In this document: one piece after another, positions 1-8,262 of the stretch
How positions within the stretch are numbered: position 1 is the first letter of the stretch
How the letters are laid out: each line of letters starts with the position of its first letter
Assembly (NCBI GenBank): GCA_035546775.1
Contig: DASZWD010000030.1
Coordinates: forward strand, 271,526-335,525
Reading direction: 5' to 3'
DNA: 64,000 nt
DNA from: Acidimicrobiales bacterium
Lineage (GTDB): Bacteria; Actinomycetota; Acidimicrobiia; Acidimicrobiales; JACCXE01
Translations under genes and position numbers: made by a program
The notes under the pieces: generated by a model
The model's input: the letters and a program-made list of their open reading frames with translations, nothing else
Told to the model about the DNA's origin: nothing
The model's database searches: none

Positions 1-1612
1 TGCGCTCCTGGGCGACGCGCGCCAGTGAACGCTGGATGGCGGCCTCGGTCTCGTTGTCGACCGCGGAGGTCGCCTCGTCGAGCACGAGAATCGCCGGGTT
101 GCGCAGGATGGCGCGGGCGATGGTGAGGCGCTGGCGCTGTCCGCCCGACAGCTTCTGGCCGCGCTCGCCGACGATGGTGTCGTAGCCGTTGGGCAGCGAC
201 TCGATGAACGTGTGGGCTTCGGCGAGGGTGGCGGCGCGCACGACTTCCTCGTCGCTGGCGTCGGGCCGGCCGTAGGTGAGGTTCTCGCGCACGGTGCCCT
301 GAAAGAGGAAGACATCCTGGCTGACGAAGCCCATGGCGCCGCGCAGCGACGGGAAGCTCAACTCGTCGATGGGCACGCCATCGACGAGGAGGTGCCCGCT
401 CGTCGGTTCGTACAGGCGCAGCAACAGCTTGACCACCGTCGACTTGCCCGCGCCGGTGGCCCCGACGATGGCGTGCGTTTCGCCGGCGGGGATGTCGATG
501 GTGAGGTCGTGGATGACGTCGGCGCCCGTGGCGTAGGCGAAGCACACCTTGTCGAAGCGCACCGCACCTTTCACCGGCTGCGGCAGTTCGCGGGCGCCCG
601 ACAGGATCGTCGGCTGCACCTCGAGCAATCCGAAGATGCGCCGGCACGACGCCATGGCGCGTTGGTACAGGTCGAGCGTCTCGCCGAGCCGGGTCAGCGG
701 CCACAGCAACCGCTGGGTCATGTACACGAGCACGGAGAAGGCGCCGATGGCCAGCGTGTGATGGATGGCGGCGCGCCCGCCGATCACGAGCGTCATGGTG
801 AAGCCGGCGAGGATCGCCATACGGATCAGCGGCACGAAGGCGCTCGAGTAGCGAATGGCGTCGGCGTTCGCCGCGCTGTAGGCGAGCGAGTCGGCCGTTA
901 CGCGCTCGACCTCGCGCTCCTCGGCGCTGAACGCCTTGATGGTGGCGATGCCGCCGAGGTTGTTGGTGAGCGTGTCGGCGATGTCGCCGGCGGCGGCGCG
1001 GACCTTGTCGTAGCGCTTCTCCAGCGACTTCTGATAGCGCAGCGAGCCGATGACGATGACCGGGATCGGCAGGAACGCCAGCAGCATCAGTTCGCGGGAG
1101 ATGACGAGGAACACGATGCCGACGAAGATCACGTTGAACGTCGTGATGACGATCTCGTGCGCGCCCATGTCCAAGAAGCGCTCGAGCTGGTTCACGTCGT
1201 CGTTGAGCGTGGCGATGATGCCGCCCGACGCCCGGTCCTCGAAGTAGGCGAGTTCGAGTTCTTGGACGTGGCGGTACGCCTGCATGCGCAGGTCGTGCTC
1301 CACTGACTGCGCCAGGTTCCGCCACAAGATGTGCGCGATGTAGTCGGTGATCGACTCGCCAACCCAGACGACGACGTTGATGACCGCCAGCCACGTCAGC
1401 TGCGTGAGGCGGCTGTCGATGTGGAACATACGCCCGAGGAATGAGCGACCGCTGGTGTGCACCACCACGTCGACGGCGACGCCGATGAGCAACTCCGGCG
1501 CGATGTCGAACATCTTGTTGAGGATCGAAAACATCGTGGCGAGACGGACGCGGCCGCGATGCGGTGCGGCGTGATCCCACAGTTGGCGCAGCGGCGAGCG
1601 GTGTTCGTTCAT
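1..1612 (-). CDS. ABC exporter half-transporter (membrane domain plus ATPase), 3' end cut by window
   Basis: The ATG start is at 1612 and the frame is open to base 1 (537 codons seen), so only the last part of the ATPase domain is missing. The N-terminal half has the hydrophobic segments of a type-1 exporter membrane domain. The ATPase shows Walker A GATGAGKST (about residue 382), signature LSGGQ (about 485) and Walker B ILVLDEATSAVD with an intact catalytic Glu. The start overlaps the stop of the upstream gene (1609-2172) by the 4 bases ATGA, so the two are translationally coupled. The likely role is ATP-driven export of a lipid, peptide or drug as a homo- or heterodimer. The substrate cannot be read from the sequence. 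Confidence 0.9.
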   Translation of the reverse strand, partial: MNEHRSPLRQLWDHAAPHRGRVRLATMFSILNKMFDIAPELLIGVAVDVVVHTSGRSFLGRMFHIDSRLTQLTWLAVINVVVWVGESITDYIAHILWRNLAQSVEHDLRMQAYRHVQELELAYFEDRASGGIIATLNDDVNQLERFLDMGAHEIVITTFNVIFVGIVFLVISRELMLLAFLPIPVIVIGSLRYQKSLEKRYDKVRAAAGDIADTLTNNLGGIATIKAFSAEEREVERVTADSLAYSAANADAIRYSSAFVPLIRMAILAGFTMTLVIGGRAAIHHTLAIGAFSVLVYMTQRLLWPLTRLGETLDLYQRAMASCRRIFGLLEVQPTILSGARELPQPVKGAVRFDKVCFAYATGADVIHDLTIDIPAGETHAIVGATGAGKSTVVKLLLRLYEPTSGHLLVDGVPIDELSFPSLRGAMGFVSQDVFLFQGTVRENLTYGRPDASDEEVVRAATLAEAHTFIESLPNGYDTIVGERGQKLSGGQRQRLTIARAILRNPAILVLDEATSAVDNETEAAIQRSLARVAQER

Positions 1613-2172
1613 GACTGCCACAACGATTCCACGGCGTCGCCGATATTGATGATGCGAGCGGCGCGCGCGGCGGGCGACTCGACGCGCTCGCCGATGAACG
1701 CGACGACCTCGCGGCGGATCTTGCCGTCGACGTCGCCGAGGCGACCCAGCACGCGCCCGACCACCCCCGAGGCACGCACGGCGACGTCGAGGTCGGTCGC
1801 GTCGGGCACGGTGATGTCGATCACGAGGCTGAGCGGTCGCGCCGCGGTGCGCACCGCCAGGCGCAGGTGGACGTGCACGGACGACTCGAAGCGGTGCAGC
1901 GTGCCTGCCACCTTGACCGAGAGGCGCAACTCGACCGGGATCGTGACGATGAAGCCGCGCGACCCGTCCGCCTCGGGCGGCGCCGGCTTCGCCCGCGGCG
2001 CACCAATCGTCCCTTTCGCCACCACGGAGGCGGCGTCGCCGGGACCCACGGGCAGCGGGCCGACCTCGACGCGGTCGCCGGCGACATCGGCCACGGCGCG
2101 CTCGATGCGACCCGGCGTCACCGCCTCGTCGATCAGTGCGGCGCCAAAGTCCTGGTAGGAGACGATTTCCAC
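1609..2172 (-). CDS. Unrecognised 187-residue protein coupled to ABC exporter
   Basis: A 187-residue soluble protein with GTG start at 2172. I do not recognise its family. It has no signal peptide or membrane segment. The middle (about residues 70-130) is rich in alternating valine, arginine and threonine, suggesting beta strands, and the last third looks helical. The stop overlaps the ATG of the ABC exporter (ATGA), so it is probably made together with it. It is divergent from the acyl-ACP desaturase at 2215, and the 42-bp gap holds a perfect 18-bp palindrome, so both directions could answer to one regulator. Confidence 0.7.
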   Translation of the reverse strand: MEIVSYQDFGAALIDEAVTPGRIERAVADVAGDRVEVGPLPVGPGDAASVVAKGTIGAPRAKPAPPEADGSRGFIVTIPVELRLSVKVAGTLHRFESSVHVHLRLAVRTAARPLSLVIDITVPDATDLDVAVRASGVVGRVLGRLGDVDGKIRREVVAFIGERVESPAARAARIINIGDAVESLWQS

Positions 2173-2187
2173 GCGGTTTTCCGTTCC

Positions 2188-2205
2188 CTACCGACCGGTC
2201 GGTAG
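2188..2205. promoter_or_regulatory. Perfect 18-bp palindromic operator, TetR-like
   Basis: CTACCGACCGGTCGGTAG is a perfect 18-bp inverted repeat between the divergent genes starting at 2172 (minus) and 2215 (plus). Its length and GGTCGGT half-sites resemble operators of TetR-family regulators. It runs into the TAGACT hexamer (2203-2208) that sits at -12 to -7 of the desaturase start, so a bound repressor should block that promoter. The one TetR gene in the window (60061) has a different palindrome at its own promoter, so the cognate regulator is probably elsewhere. Confidence 0.75.
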
Positions 2206-2214
2206 ACTGGCGAA

Positions 2215-3141
2215 ATGCCCGTACATCCGGACGATCTTGCCCTCTTGGACGCACTGGTGCCCGAGGCCGAGCGCCTCATGGAACGGCATTTGGCGAAGAC
2301 CCAAGAGTGGTTCCCGCACGAGTACGTGCCCTGGAGCCAGGGCCGCGACTTCGAACCCGGCGAGGAGTGGGTCGCCGACGACGAGAAGATCCCGCCGGCG
2401 GTGCGCAGCGCCCTGGTCGTGAACCTGCTGACCGAAGACAACCTCCCCTATTACTTCCGCGACATCGAGCGCATGTTCGGCCGCGACGACGTATGGGGCG
2501 CGTGGAGCAAGCGCTGGACCGCCGAAGAAGGCCGCCACTCGATCGTGATCCGCGACTACCTGACGGTGACCCGCGCCGTCGACCCCGTCGCCCTCGAGCG
2601 CGACCGCATGGTGCAGGTGTCCAAGGGCATGGTGCCCGAACCGCCGACGGCGGCCGAAGGCATGGCGTACGTGGCGCTGCAGGAACTGGCAACGCGCATC
2701 GCCCACTTCAACACCGGCAAGCTGCTCGACGACGGCTGGGGCTACAAGATCATGAAGCGCGTCGCGGCGGACGAGAACTTCCACTTCCTCTTTTACCGCG
2801 ACATCGTCAGCGCCGCGATCAAGATCGACCCCTCCGCCCTCGTCATCGCCATCGAGAAGCAGGTGCGCGACTTCGAGATGCCCGGCACTGGTATCCCCGG
2901 ATTCAACGAGCACGCCAAGGCGATCGCCAAGGCTGGCATCTACGACATGCAGATCCACCACGACCAGATCCTCGTGCCCGTCGTGTTGCGCGACTGGGGC
3001 GTCGAATCGCTCACGGGCCTCACGCCTGAAGCCGAGCAGGCGCGCGAGGCGCTGCTCGATCGGATCGCCCGCATCGGTCGCGTGGCCGCCAAGATCGGCG
3101 AGCGCGCCGCCCGCAACGACCTCGTCGCCGTCGCCTCCTAA
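2215..3141 (+). CDS. Acyl-ACP desaturase (ferritin-like diiron)
   Basis: This 308-residue protein matches the soluble stearoyl-ACP desaturase family, which puts a double bond in acyl chains using a diiron centre and O2. Visible family features are the LLTEDNLPYYFRD helix (about residue 71), the EEGRH motif (104-108; Glu and His ligands) and a later DENFHFLFYRD helix carrying further ligands. The length is close to actinobacterial DesA proteins. The ATG at 2215 is preceded by TAGACT at -12 to -7, indicating a leaderless transcript, with the 18-bp palindrome over the promoter. The stop overlaps the convergent GH13 stop by 4 nt. Likely role: adjusting membrane lipid unsaturation. Confidence 0.88.
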   Translation: MPVHPDDLALLDALVPEAERLMERHLAKTQEWFPHEYVPWSQGRDFEPGEEWVADDEKIPPAVRSALVVNLLTEDNLPYYFRDIERMFGRDDVWGAWSKRWTAEEGRHSIVIRDYLTVTRAVDPVALERDRMVQVSKGMVPEPPTAAEGMAYVALQELATRIAHFNTGKLLDDGWGYKIMKRVAADENFHFLFYRDIVSAAIKIDPSALVIAIEKQVRDFEMPGTGIPGFNEHAKAIAKAGIYDMQIHHDQILVPVVLRDWGVESLTGLTPEAEQAREALLDRIARIGRVAAKIGERAARNDLVAVAS

Positions 3142-4637
3142 GCCGGGCGCAGGACGACCGCTTGGTCGGGAGCGAGCTGGCCGCCGAAGTCGCCAGCGGT
3201 TGACACTTCGACTCGCCAGTCGCCTTCGGGCAACAGGACGGGTTTGGTTTCGCCGGTGAAGTTGATCGCCACGATGCGGCGGTCGTCGCCCCGCGTGCGT
3301 TCGTAGACGAGCGTGCCGGGCGCGCTGTCGATCCAGGCGAACGCGCCGCTGTGTAGCGCCGGTGACGCTCGGCGCGCCGCTAGCAGCGACTGGTAGAGCG
3401 GCAACATCGCGTTGCCCGCCACCACCTCCCACGGGATCGGAGCGCGGCAGCCGTCGCGCCCGCCCGGATCCTCCTCGTGCTCGACGACGGCGTCCTCGAG
3501 CCCAAGCTCTTCACCGGCGTAGAGGAACGGCGTGCCGCGCATGGTCAGCAGAAGGACCGCCGCGGCGCGGGCGCGCCCTTCGCTGCCGCCGTAGCGGGTG
3601 CGGTGCCTCGGGTTGTCGTGGTTCGACAGCACCCAGGTCGGCCACGACGTGCCGGTGATCTCCTCTTCGACGCGGTCGATGCGCTTGCGGAACGCGTCGG
3701 CGTCCCAGCGGGCGAACAGCGGCGGGAAGTTGAACGCCAGGTGCAACTCGTCGTTGTCGCCGTAGTACTTCGCCACCAACTTGGTCGACAAGAGGAACAC
3801 CTCGCCGACGGCCATACGTTCGCCGGGATACGAGTCGAGCAGCGCTCGGATGTCGTGCAGGATCGGATGCGTGTCGTCGAAGTCGAAGAAGGTCGTCAGC
3901 TGCGCGCCGACGTCGTCGGGCTTGGGCGGCAGGTTTTCGGGCTTGCCCAGCAGGTGGATGACGTCGATGCGGAAGCCGTCGACGCCGCGGTCGAGCCAGA
4001 AGCGCAACGTGTCGTACATGGCGGCGCGCACCTCGGGGTTGCGCCAGTTCAAGTCGGGCTGCTCGGGCAAGAAGTTGTGCAGGTACCACTGCTGACGTTC
4101 AGGCACCCACGTCCACGCCGGCCCGCCGACGAAGGCCGCTTCCCAGTTGTTGGGCGGCGTGGACGGGTCGCCGTCGCGCCACCAGTACCAGTCGGCCTTG
4201 GGGTTGTCGCGCGACGCGCGTGACTCGACGAACCACGGGTGCTGATCCGACGTGTGGTTCGGCACCCAGTCGAGCAGCACGCGCAGGCCGCGCCCGTGGG
4301 CGGCGGCGATCAGCGCGTCCGCCGCGGCGAGGTCGCCGAAGAGCGGGTCGACGTCGCAGTAGTCGGCGACGTCGTAGCCCATGTCCTTCTGCGGCGAGGG
4401 GAAGATCGGCGACAGCCAGATGGCGTCGACCCCGAGTTCGGCGATGTAGTCGAGCTTCGAGCAGATTCCGTCGAGATCGCCCATCCCGTCGCCGTTCGAG
4501 TCGGCCAAAGGTCCAGTCGGATACTTCTTGCCCACGGCTTCAAAGCGACGACGACGGTCGTCCTCAGTCCCACCCATGCAAAAGCTGCGCGGATAGATCT
4601 GATAGATCACGCCGGTTTTCCACCACGGCTCAGCCAT
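3138..4637 (-). CDS. GH13 alpha-glucosidase / oligo-1,6-glucosidase with a 25-residue loop insert
   Basis: A 499-residue GH13 enzyme with all four conserved regions: DWVPNHT (123-129), GFRID with nucleophile Asp225, GEV with acid/base Glu279, and SNHDN with Asp341. It has no signal peptide, so it should hydrolyse imported alpha-glucosides in the cytoplasm. The DSNGDG loop is intact (about 46-51), but 25 residues (20-44, CMGGTEDD onward, Arg-rich) interrupt the usual direct junction of PRSF with DSNGDG. The remnant at 4972-5058 has the uninterrupted junction. TAGGCT lies at -13 to -8 of the ATG, a leaderless promoter. The stop overlaps the desaturase stop (CTAA). Confidence 0.93.
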   Translation of the reverse strand: MAEPWWKTGVIYQIYPRSFCMGGTEDDRRRRFEAVGKKYPTGPLADSNGDGMGDLDGICSKLDYIAELGVDAIWLSPIFPSPQKDMGYDVADYCDVDPLFGDLAAADALIAAAHGRGLRVLLDWVPNHTSDQHPWFVESRASRDNPKADWYWWRDGDPSTPPNNWEAAFVGGPAWTWVPERQQWYLHNFLPEQPDLNWRNPEVRAAMYDTLRFWLDRGVDGFRIDVIHLLGKPENLPPKPDDVGAQLTTFFDFDDTHPILHDIRALLDSYPGERMAVGEVFLLSTKLVAKYYGDNDELHLAFNFPPLFARWDADAFRKRIDRVEEEITGTSWPTWVLSNHDNPRHRTRYGGSEGRARAAAVLLLTMRGTPFLYAGEELGLEDAVVEHEEDPGGRDGCRAPIPWEVVAGNAMLPLYQSLLAARRASPALHSGAFAWIDSAPGTLVYERTRGDDRRIVAINFTGETKPVLLPEGDWRVEVSTAGDFGGQLAPDQAVVLRPA

Positions 4638-4688
4638 CCGCCGAGCCTACGGGGAGTTACCGCTCTTTATGTTCGGCAAGATGGACGT

Positions 4689-4910
4689 GTGGCCACCACA
4701 GACGGACCGCCTCGTCGGCGATGGTTTCTCGTGTTCGCGGGGCTTTTCTCCGTGTGGTTCGTGACGGGGTTTCTTAGAGGTCTTGTGTTCTTGGAGTGGG
4801 GCGTCCCAGCATCGCTCGGCTGGGGATTGATCATCGGGCTGGCGATGGGAGCGTTCCTGACGGCTGTGGCCTACGTGGCCGAAAAAGCAGCGGGTAACCG
4901 CGTTCGTTGA
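4689..4910 (+). CDS. Small two-helix membrane protein (hypothetical)
   Basis: A 73-residue frame from GTG 4689, divergent from the GH13 gene. It has a basic N-terminus (PPRRR) followed by two clear hydrophobic helices (about residues 12-34 and 42-64) and a short charged tail. I do not recognise the family. No good Shine-Dalgarno sequence or TANNNT box precedes the GTG, which lowers confidence. The frame ends just before the palindromic repeat at 4912-4967. It could be a genuine small membrane protein or a chance frame in GC-rich DNA. The clean two-helix pattern favours the former. Confidence 0.5.
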   Translation: MATTDGPPRRRWFLVFAGLFSVWFVTGFLRGLVFLEWGVPASLGWGLIIGLAMGAFLTAVAYVAEKAAGNRVR

Positions 4911-4911
4911 C

Positions 4912-4967
4912 GACTTATGGCTGCCAAATCCTGTCTTTGACAAGTTTTGGCAGCCACAACTTGGCAA
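4912..4967. repeat. Palindromic repeat, copy 1 (REP/MITE-like)
   Basis: An imperfect hairpin with 16-nt arms and two mismatches: ACTTATGGCTGCCAAA pairs with TTTGGCAGCCACAACT. Over 56 nt this copy aligns to the reverse complement of the hairpin at 21702-21758 with about 42 identical positions by hand count, so the two are one dispersed family rather than chance terminators. It lies between the small membrane ORF and the GH13 remnant, next to the point where the remnant stops matching. Confidence 0.7.
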
Positions 4968-4971
4968 CAGA

Positions 4972-5058
4972 TCAGAAGTATCGAAGTGCGTTCGAGTCGG
5001 CGAACGAGCGCGGGTAGATCTGGTACACGACTCCGGTTTTCCACCACGGCTCGGCCAT
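4972..5058 (-). pseudogene. 5' remnant of a second GH13 alpha-glucosidase gene
   Basis: Read on the minus strand from ATG 5058, the first 18 codons match the N-terminus of the intact GH13 protein at 3138-4637 except for one Ile/Val change ([10 protein letters not shown], then YQIYPRS). The frame continues FADSN, which is the junction normal in the family without the insert found in the intact gene. Homology is then lost and a TGA follows at 4972-4974, giving a 28-codon frame. The codons differ from the intact gene at several third positions, so this is an old or divergent paralogue. It lies 11 nt downstream of the YceI stop, with the palindromic repeat immediately beyond the break. Confidence 0.8.
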
Positions 5059-5069
5059 GGCGCAGGACG

Positions 5070-5744
5070 TTACCGAGTGAAGACGAGGGTGAATTCGAGG
5101 GTGCCGTCGTCGCCGACCCGGGCGGGGCCACCGGACGGGTTGCCGATGCCGTAGTCGGCGAAGTGGATCGGGATCTCGCCGTTGACCTTGATCTGACCGG
5201 TGACGCGCTTGGCGACGACGTCGAAGGTGACCGACTGGGTGACGCCGTGCAGCGTGAGGTCACCGGTCGCCGTGGCCTTGATCTCCTCGTTCATCGCCAC
5301 CGACGACAGCGCGATCGGCCGCGTGAGCTTGAAGGTGGCCGTCGGGAACTGCGCCGTGTTCATGATGCGGCCGCGGAACTGGCCGTCGCGTTGCGTGCGG
5401 TCCGACGACACCGAGTTCATGTCGATGCTGAACGAACCGGAGTTCACCGTCGTGCCGCTTATGGTGATCGAGCCGGTGACCTTCGAGGTGCGACCGGTCG
5501 CCGTCGCCGACGAACCGAACAACGTCTCCTGCACGCGGTAGCCGACGATGCTGTCCGACGACGCCTTCCACGTTCCGTCGCTCGTGCCGTCGTCGGCGGC
5601 CGCGTCGATGGTGGTCGACGAGTGCGACGCCGTGCTGTCGATCGTCAGCTTCTTGTCGGGATGCTCGAGCACCTTCAAGTAGAAGGCGGAGCCGCCGACG
5701 AGCACGACCACGACCGCGAGGACGACTGCGATGAGCCGTCTCAT
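5070..5744 (-). CDS. YceI-family lipid-binding-like protein, membrane-anchored
   Basis: A 224-residue protein with an N-terminal hydrophobic segment (about 4-22) that is a signal anchor or signal peptide, then a low-complexity Ser/Thr/Asp linker and a YceI domain (about 58-224) with the pattern WKASSDSIVGYRV, FSIDMNSV and LTLHGVTQSVTF. YceI proteins form a lipocalin-like barrel that binds isoprenoid or other lipids outside the cytoplasm. The start overlaps the histidine kinase stop by 4 nt (5741-5744), making it the third gene of an operon with the two-component system. This suggests an envelope function under its control. Confidence 0.88.
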   Translation of the reverse strand: MRRLIAVVLAVVVVLVGGSAFYLKVLEHPDKKLTIDSTASHSSTTIDAAADDGTSDGTWKASSDSIVGYRVQETLFGSSATATGRTSKVTGSITISGTTVNSGSFSIDMNSVSSDRTQRDGQFRGRIMNTAQFPTATFKLTRPIALSSVAMNEEIKATATGDLTLHGVTQSVTFDVVAKRVTGQIKVNGEIPIHFADYGIGNPSGGPARVGDDGTLEFTLVFTR

Positions 5745-7123
5745 GTCGACACCGGGAGCTTGACTTCGAACCGGGTGCCTTTGCCCGGCGCCGACGTGAC
5801 GGTGGCCTCGCCGCCGTGCGCCCGCGCGATCGACTCGACGATCGACAACCCCAGCCCGCTGCCGCCGGCGGCGCGGGTGCGCGCCGCATCCGCGCGGTAG
5901 AAGCGTTCGAACGCGTGGGCGGCGACGTCTTCGGGCATGCCGGGACCTTCGTCGCTCACGGCGATCGTGACGAACTTGCCGTTGCGGCTGACCGTCACCG
6001 TCGCCGGAGTCTGCGGTGGTGTGTGGGCGCGCACGTTGCCCAGCAGATTCGACATCACCTGGCGCAGCGCCGGGTCGTTGCCGCGCACGACGATGGGCTC
6101 GCCGCCGGCCACGGCGACCGTGATCGGCCGGTCGGGCTCGACGGCGCGGGCGTCGTTGACGGCGTCGTTGGCGATCTCGCCGAGGTTCACGTTGCTGAAC
6201 TCCATCGGCTGTTCCTGGTCGAGGCGGGCCAGTTGCAACAGCTCCTCGACGAGCGAGCCCATGCGTTCCGCCTCGGCTTCGATGCGGCCCATGGCGTCTT
6301 TGAGGTCGGCGCTCTTCGACAGCGCGCCGGCGCGATACAACTCGGCGTACCCGCGGATCGACGTCAGCGGCGTGCGGAGTTCGTGCGACGCGTCGGCGGC
6401 GAAGCGGCGGACCTTGGCTTCGCTCTCCGCCCGGGCGCGAAACGCCTCCTGGATGCGGTCGAGCATCCGGTTGAACGACGCCCCGAGGCGACCGACCTCG
6501 GTTGCGGGATCGGGATGGTCGACGCGCAAGGACAAGTCGCCCTCGCTGATTTGCTCGGCGGTGTGGGCCATCGCGGCGACGGGCAGCACGCCGAGGCGCA
6601 TCACCCAGAACGACACGAACCCCAGAGCGGCCAGCACGGCGAGACTGCCGAGGATCTGAATCTCGCGCATGTGGACGAGCGTTGCCTGGAGGCCGTCGAG
6701 GCTCAGACCGAGCAGCGTGACGTCACCGTCGCGCGGGTCGACTTGGGCGATCATGCGCCACTTCCCACTGCCCGACACCGCGGTCGTCGTCCACGGCTTC
6801 GGGGCGTCGCCCGGGTTGACGATGTGGTCGTTCAGCGTCTTCGCCGTCAGCTTCGGCGACGGGCGCTGCGCTTCGAAGGGCGACTCGTAGTGCGTGACCT
6901 GTCCGGTGGCGGTGTCGAGCGAGGCGACGTAGTACTCGGTGAGCGTCGAACCGCCGTTGAGATCGGGGCGGCCGCGACCGAGCGAGTCCCCGCTCGTGAC
7001 CAATTGCTGGTCGACGCGGTGCAGCAGGAACGAATGGAACGTCGACGCCAGAGCGACGTTGCTGGCGATCAGAACGAGGGCGACAGCGACGAAGCCGACG
7101 ATGATTCGCCGGCGGAGCGACAC
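5741..7123 (-). CDS. Sensor histidine kinase (HAMP, HisKA, HATPase)
   Basis: 460 residues with GTG start at 7123. Two membrane helices (about 7-29 and 157-176) flank a roughly 125-residue extracellular sensor. A HAMP linker (about 178-232) follows, then HisKA with phospho-acceptor His247 in DASHELRTPLTS and a HATPase domain containing GGSGLGLSIV. It is the architecture of an envelope-stress or PrrB/MprB-type kinase. The gene starts 4 nt after the response regulator stop and overlaps the YceI gene, giving the order regulator, kinase, YceI. The signal sensed is unknown. Confidence 0.95.
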   Translation of the reverse strand: MSLRRRIIVGFVAVALVLIASNVALASTFHSFLLHRVDQQLVTSGDSLGRGRPDLNGGSTLTEYYVASLDTATGQVTHYESPFEAQRPSPKLTAKTLNDHIVNPGDAPKPWTTTAVSGSGKWRMIAQVDPRDGDVTLLGLSLDGLQATLVHMREIQILGSLAVLAALGFVSFWVMRLGVLPVAAMAHTAEQISEGDLSLRVDHPDPATEVGRLGASFNRMLDRIQEAFRARAESEAKVRRFAADASHELRTPLTSIRGYAELYRAGALSKSADLKDAMGRIEAEAERMGSLVEELLQLARLDQEQPMEFSNVNLGEIANDAVNDARAVEPDRPITVAVAGGEPIVVRGNDPALRQVMSNLLGNVRAHTPPQTPATVTVSRNGKFVTIAVSDEGPGMPEDVAAHAFERFYRADAARTRAAGGSGLGLSIVESIARAHGGEATVTSAPGKGTRFEVKLPVST

Positions 7124-7127
7124 GGCC

Positions 7128-7817
7128 TTACGCGGCGAGCCGCAGTGAGTAGCCCACGCCGCGAACCGTCTGGATCAGCGGTGGCCCGAGCTTGTCGAGC
7201 TTCTTGCGCAGGTAGCTGATGTAGGTCTCCACGACGGTGGCGTGGCCGCCGAAGTCGTACTGCCACACGTGGTCCAGGATCTGGCTGCGGCTGAGCACAC
7301 GCCCGGCGTTGACCATGAGGAAGCGCAGCAGGTTGTACTCCGTCGGCGACAGTTCGATGATCTCGCCGGCGCGGCGCACGACGTGGGCCTCGTCGTCCAT
7401 CTCGAGGTCGGCAAAGTTCAGCTTGTTCGAGCCCGCGCCCGCACCCTGGCGGCGCAGAATCACCTGGATGCGGGCGATCACCTCTTCGAGGCTGAACGGC
7501 TTGGTGACGTAGTCGTCGCCGCCGAGGGTGAGGCCGCGCACCTTGTCTTCGGTCGTGTCCTTCGCCGACAGGAACAGCACCGGCACCTTCGAGCCGTCGA
7601 GGCGCAGGCGGCGCACGATCTCGAACCCGTCGAGGTCGGGCAGCATCACGTCGAGGAGGACGACGTCGGGATTGAACCGCTCGACCTGGGCGATGGCGTC
7701 GCGGCCGTTGTTGGCCACCCGCACGTCGTAGCCGAAGTGGCGCAGCGCCGAGTCGAGCAGGAAGGTGATGTTCTCCTCGTCGTCGACCACGAGGACGCGT
7801 GGGAGGCGGTCGTTCAT
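7128..7817 (-). CDS. OmpR-family response regulator
   Basis: 229 residues: a receiver domain (about 7-118) with acidic pocket VDDEE and phospho-acceptor Asp56 in LLDVMLP, and a conserved Lys in VTKPF; then a winged-helix DNA-binding domain (about 130-226) with IQTVRGVGYSL at its end. It is the first gene of the operon with the kinase and the YceI protein. About 30 bp upstream of its ATG, read in its own direction, lie TCACAGG and TCTCAGA separated by 4 bp, a direct repeat like PhoP/OmpR-family boxes. This suggests autoregulation. Confidence 0.96.
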   Translation of the reverse strand: MNDRLPRVLVVDDEENITFLLDSALRHFGYDVRVANNGRDAIAQVERFNPDVVLLDVMLPDLDGFEIVRRLRLDGSKVPVLFLSAKDTTEDKVRGLTLGGDDYVTKPFSLEEVIARIQVILRRQGAGAGSNKLNFADLEMDDEAHVVRRAGEIIELSPTEYNLLRFLMVNAGRVLSRSQILDHVWQYDFGGHATVVETYISYLRKKLDKLGPPLIQTVRGVGYSLRLAA

Positions 7818-7836
7818 GGGTCCTCAGTCTGCACCC

Positions 7837-7860
7837 GGAGTCTGAGACTTTCCTGTGAGG
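7837..7860 (-). promoter_or_regulatory. Candidate response-regulator box upstream of the regulator gene
   Basis: On the minus strand the sequence reads CCTCACAGGAAAGTCTCAGA, two heptamers (TCACAGG, TCTCAGA) in direct repeat with 4 bp between them. This spacing matches dimeric OmpR/PhoP-type binding sites. The 10-mer CCTCACAGGA recurs exactly at 18523-18532 next to the gene for a secreted PepSY-like protein. The site lies upstream of the response regulator start at 7817. It was found by eye with no scoring. Confidence 0.5.
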
Positions 7861-7926
7861 TCGCCGAGAGTTGCCGGGCGAGCCGCGGCCGCGTCGGCCG
7901 GGGCGGCGGCCACGTCCCCCGTTTTC

Positions 7927-8172
7927 CTGCAGTGTCATAGCGACAACCAGGCGGCCTGCCATCGCGTTACACCTGCCGGGCACAAGCTGGGTGCATCCCA
8001 TGGGCCGCAGCATGTACCGGCCGGGCCAGATCCCCGAATCGACGCTCCGCTACATGCGCTCCACGCTCGACACCGCCCGACGCAACGGCGCCGACCCCGC
8101 GTGGGTCAACACGCAACGCCGCAGGGGCCTCCTCCCACCGCCATCCGAGGAGTTGTCGCTATTACACTGCAG
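7927..8172. repeat. 246-bp element bounded by 21-bp inverted repeats (MITE-like)
   Basis: The left end (7927-7947) begins CTGCAGTGTCATAGCGACAA. The right end (8152-8172) is its reverse complement with a single mismatch. The arms enclose 204 bp. No flanking target duplication is obvious. It occupies most of the 445-bp gap between the response regulator and the dienelactone hydrolase. An open frame from ATG 8000 (MGRSMYRPGQIPES onward) begins inside it and runs out past the right arm to 8272. I see no family for that frame and do not call it as a gene. The element could be a small non-autonomous mobile element or a long-range hairpin. Confidence 0.6.
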
Positions 8173-8262
8173 TGAAGCGCGGGAGGTCCTGGGCGCGGCG
8201 GTGGGTGGCGCAGCCGCGGGCAGGCGCGGGCATGCGCGCTCGGCGTCGCGTACGTTGCAGCG

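Noticed and set aside
4507-4581. Sequencing error as source of the GH13 insert
   Set aside because: It is 75 nt, in frame, with normal codon composition, and the frame is intact on both sides.
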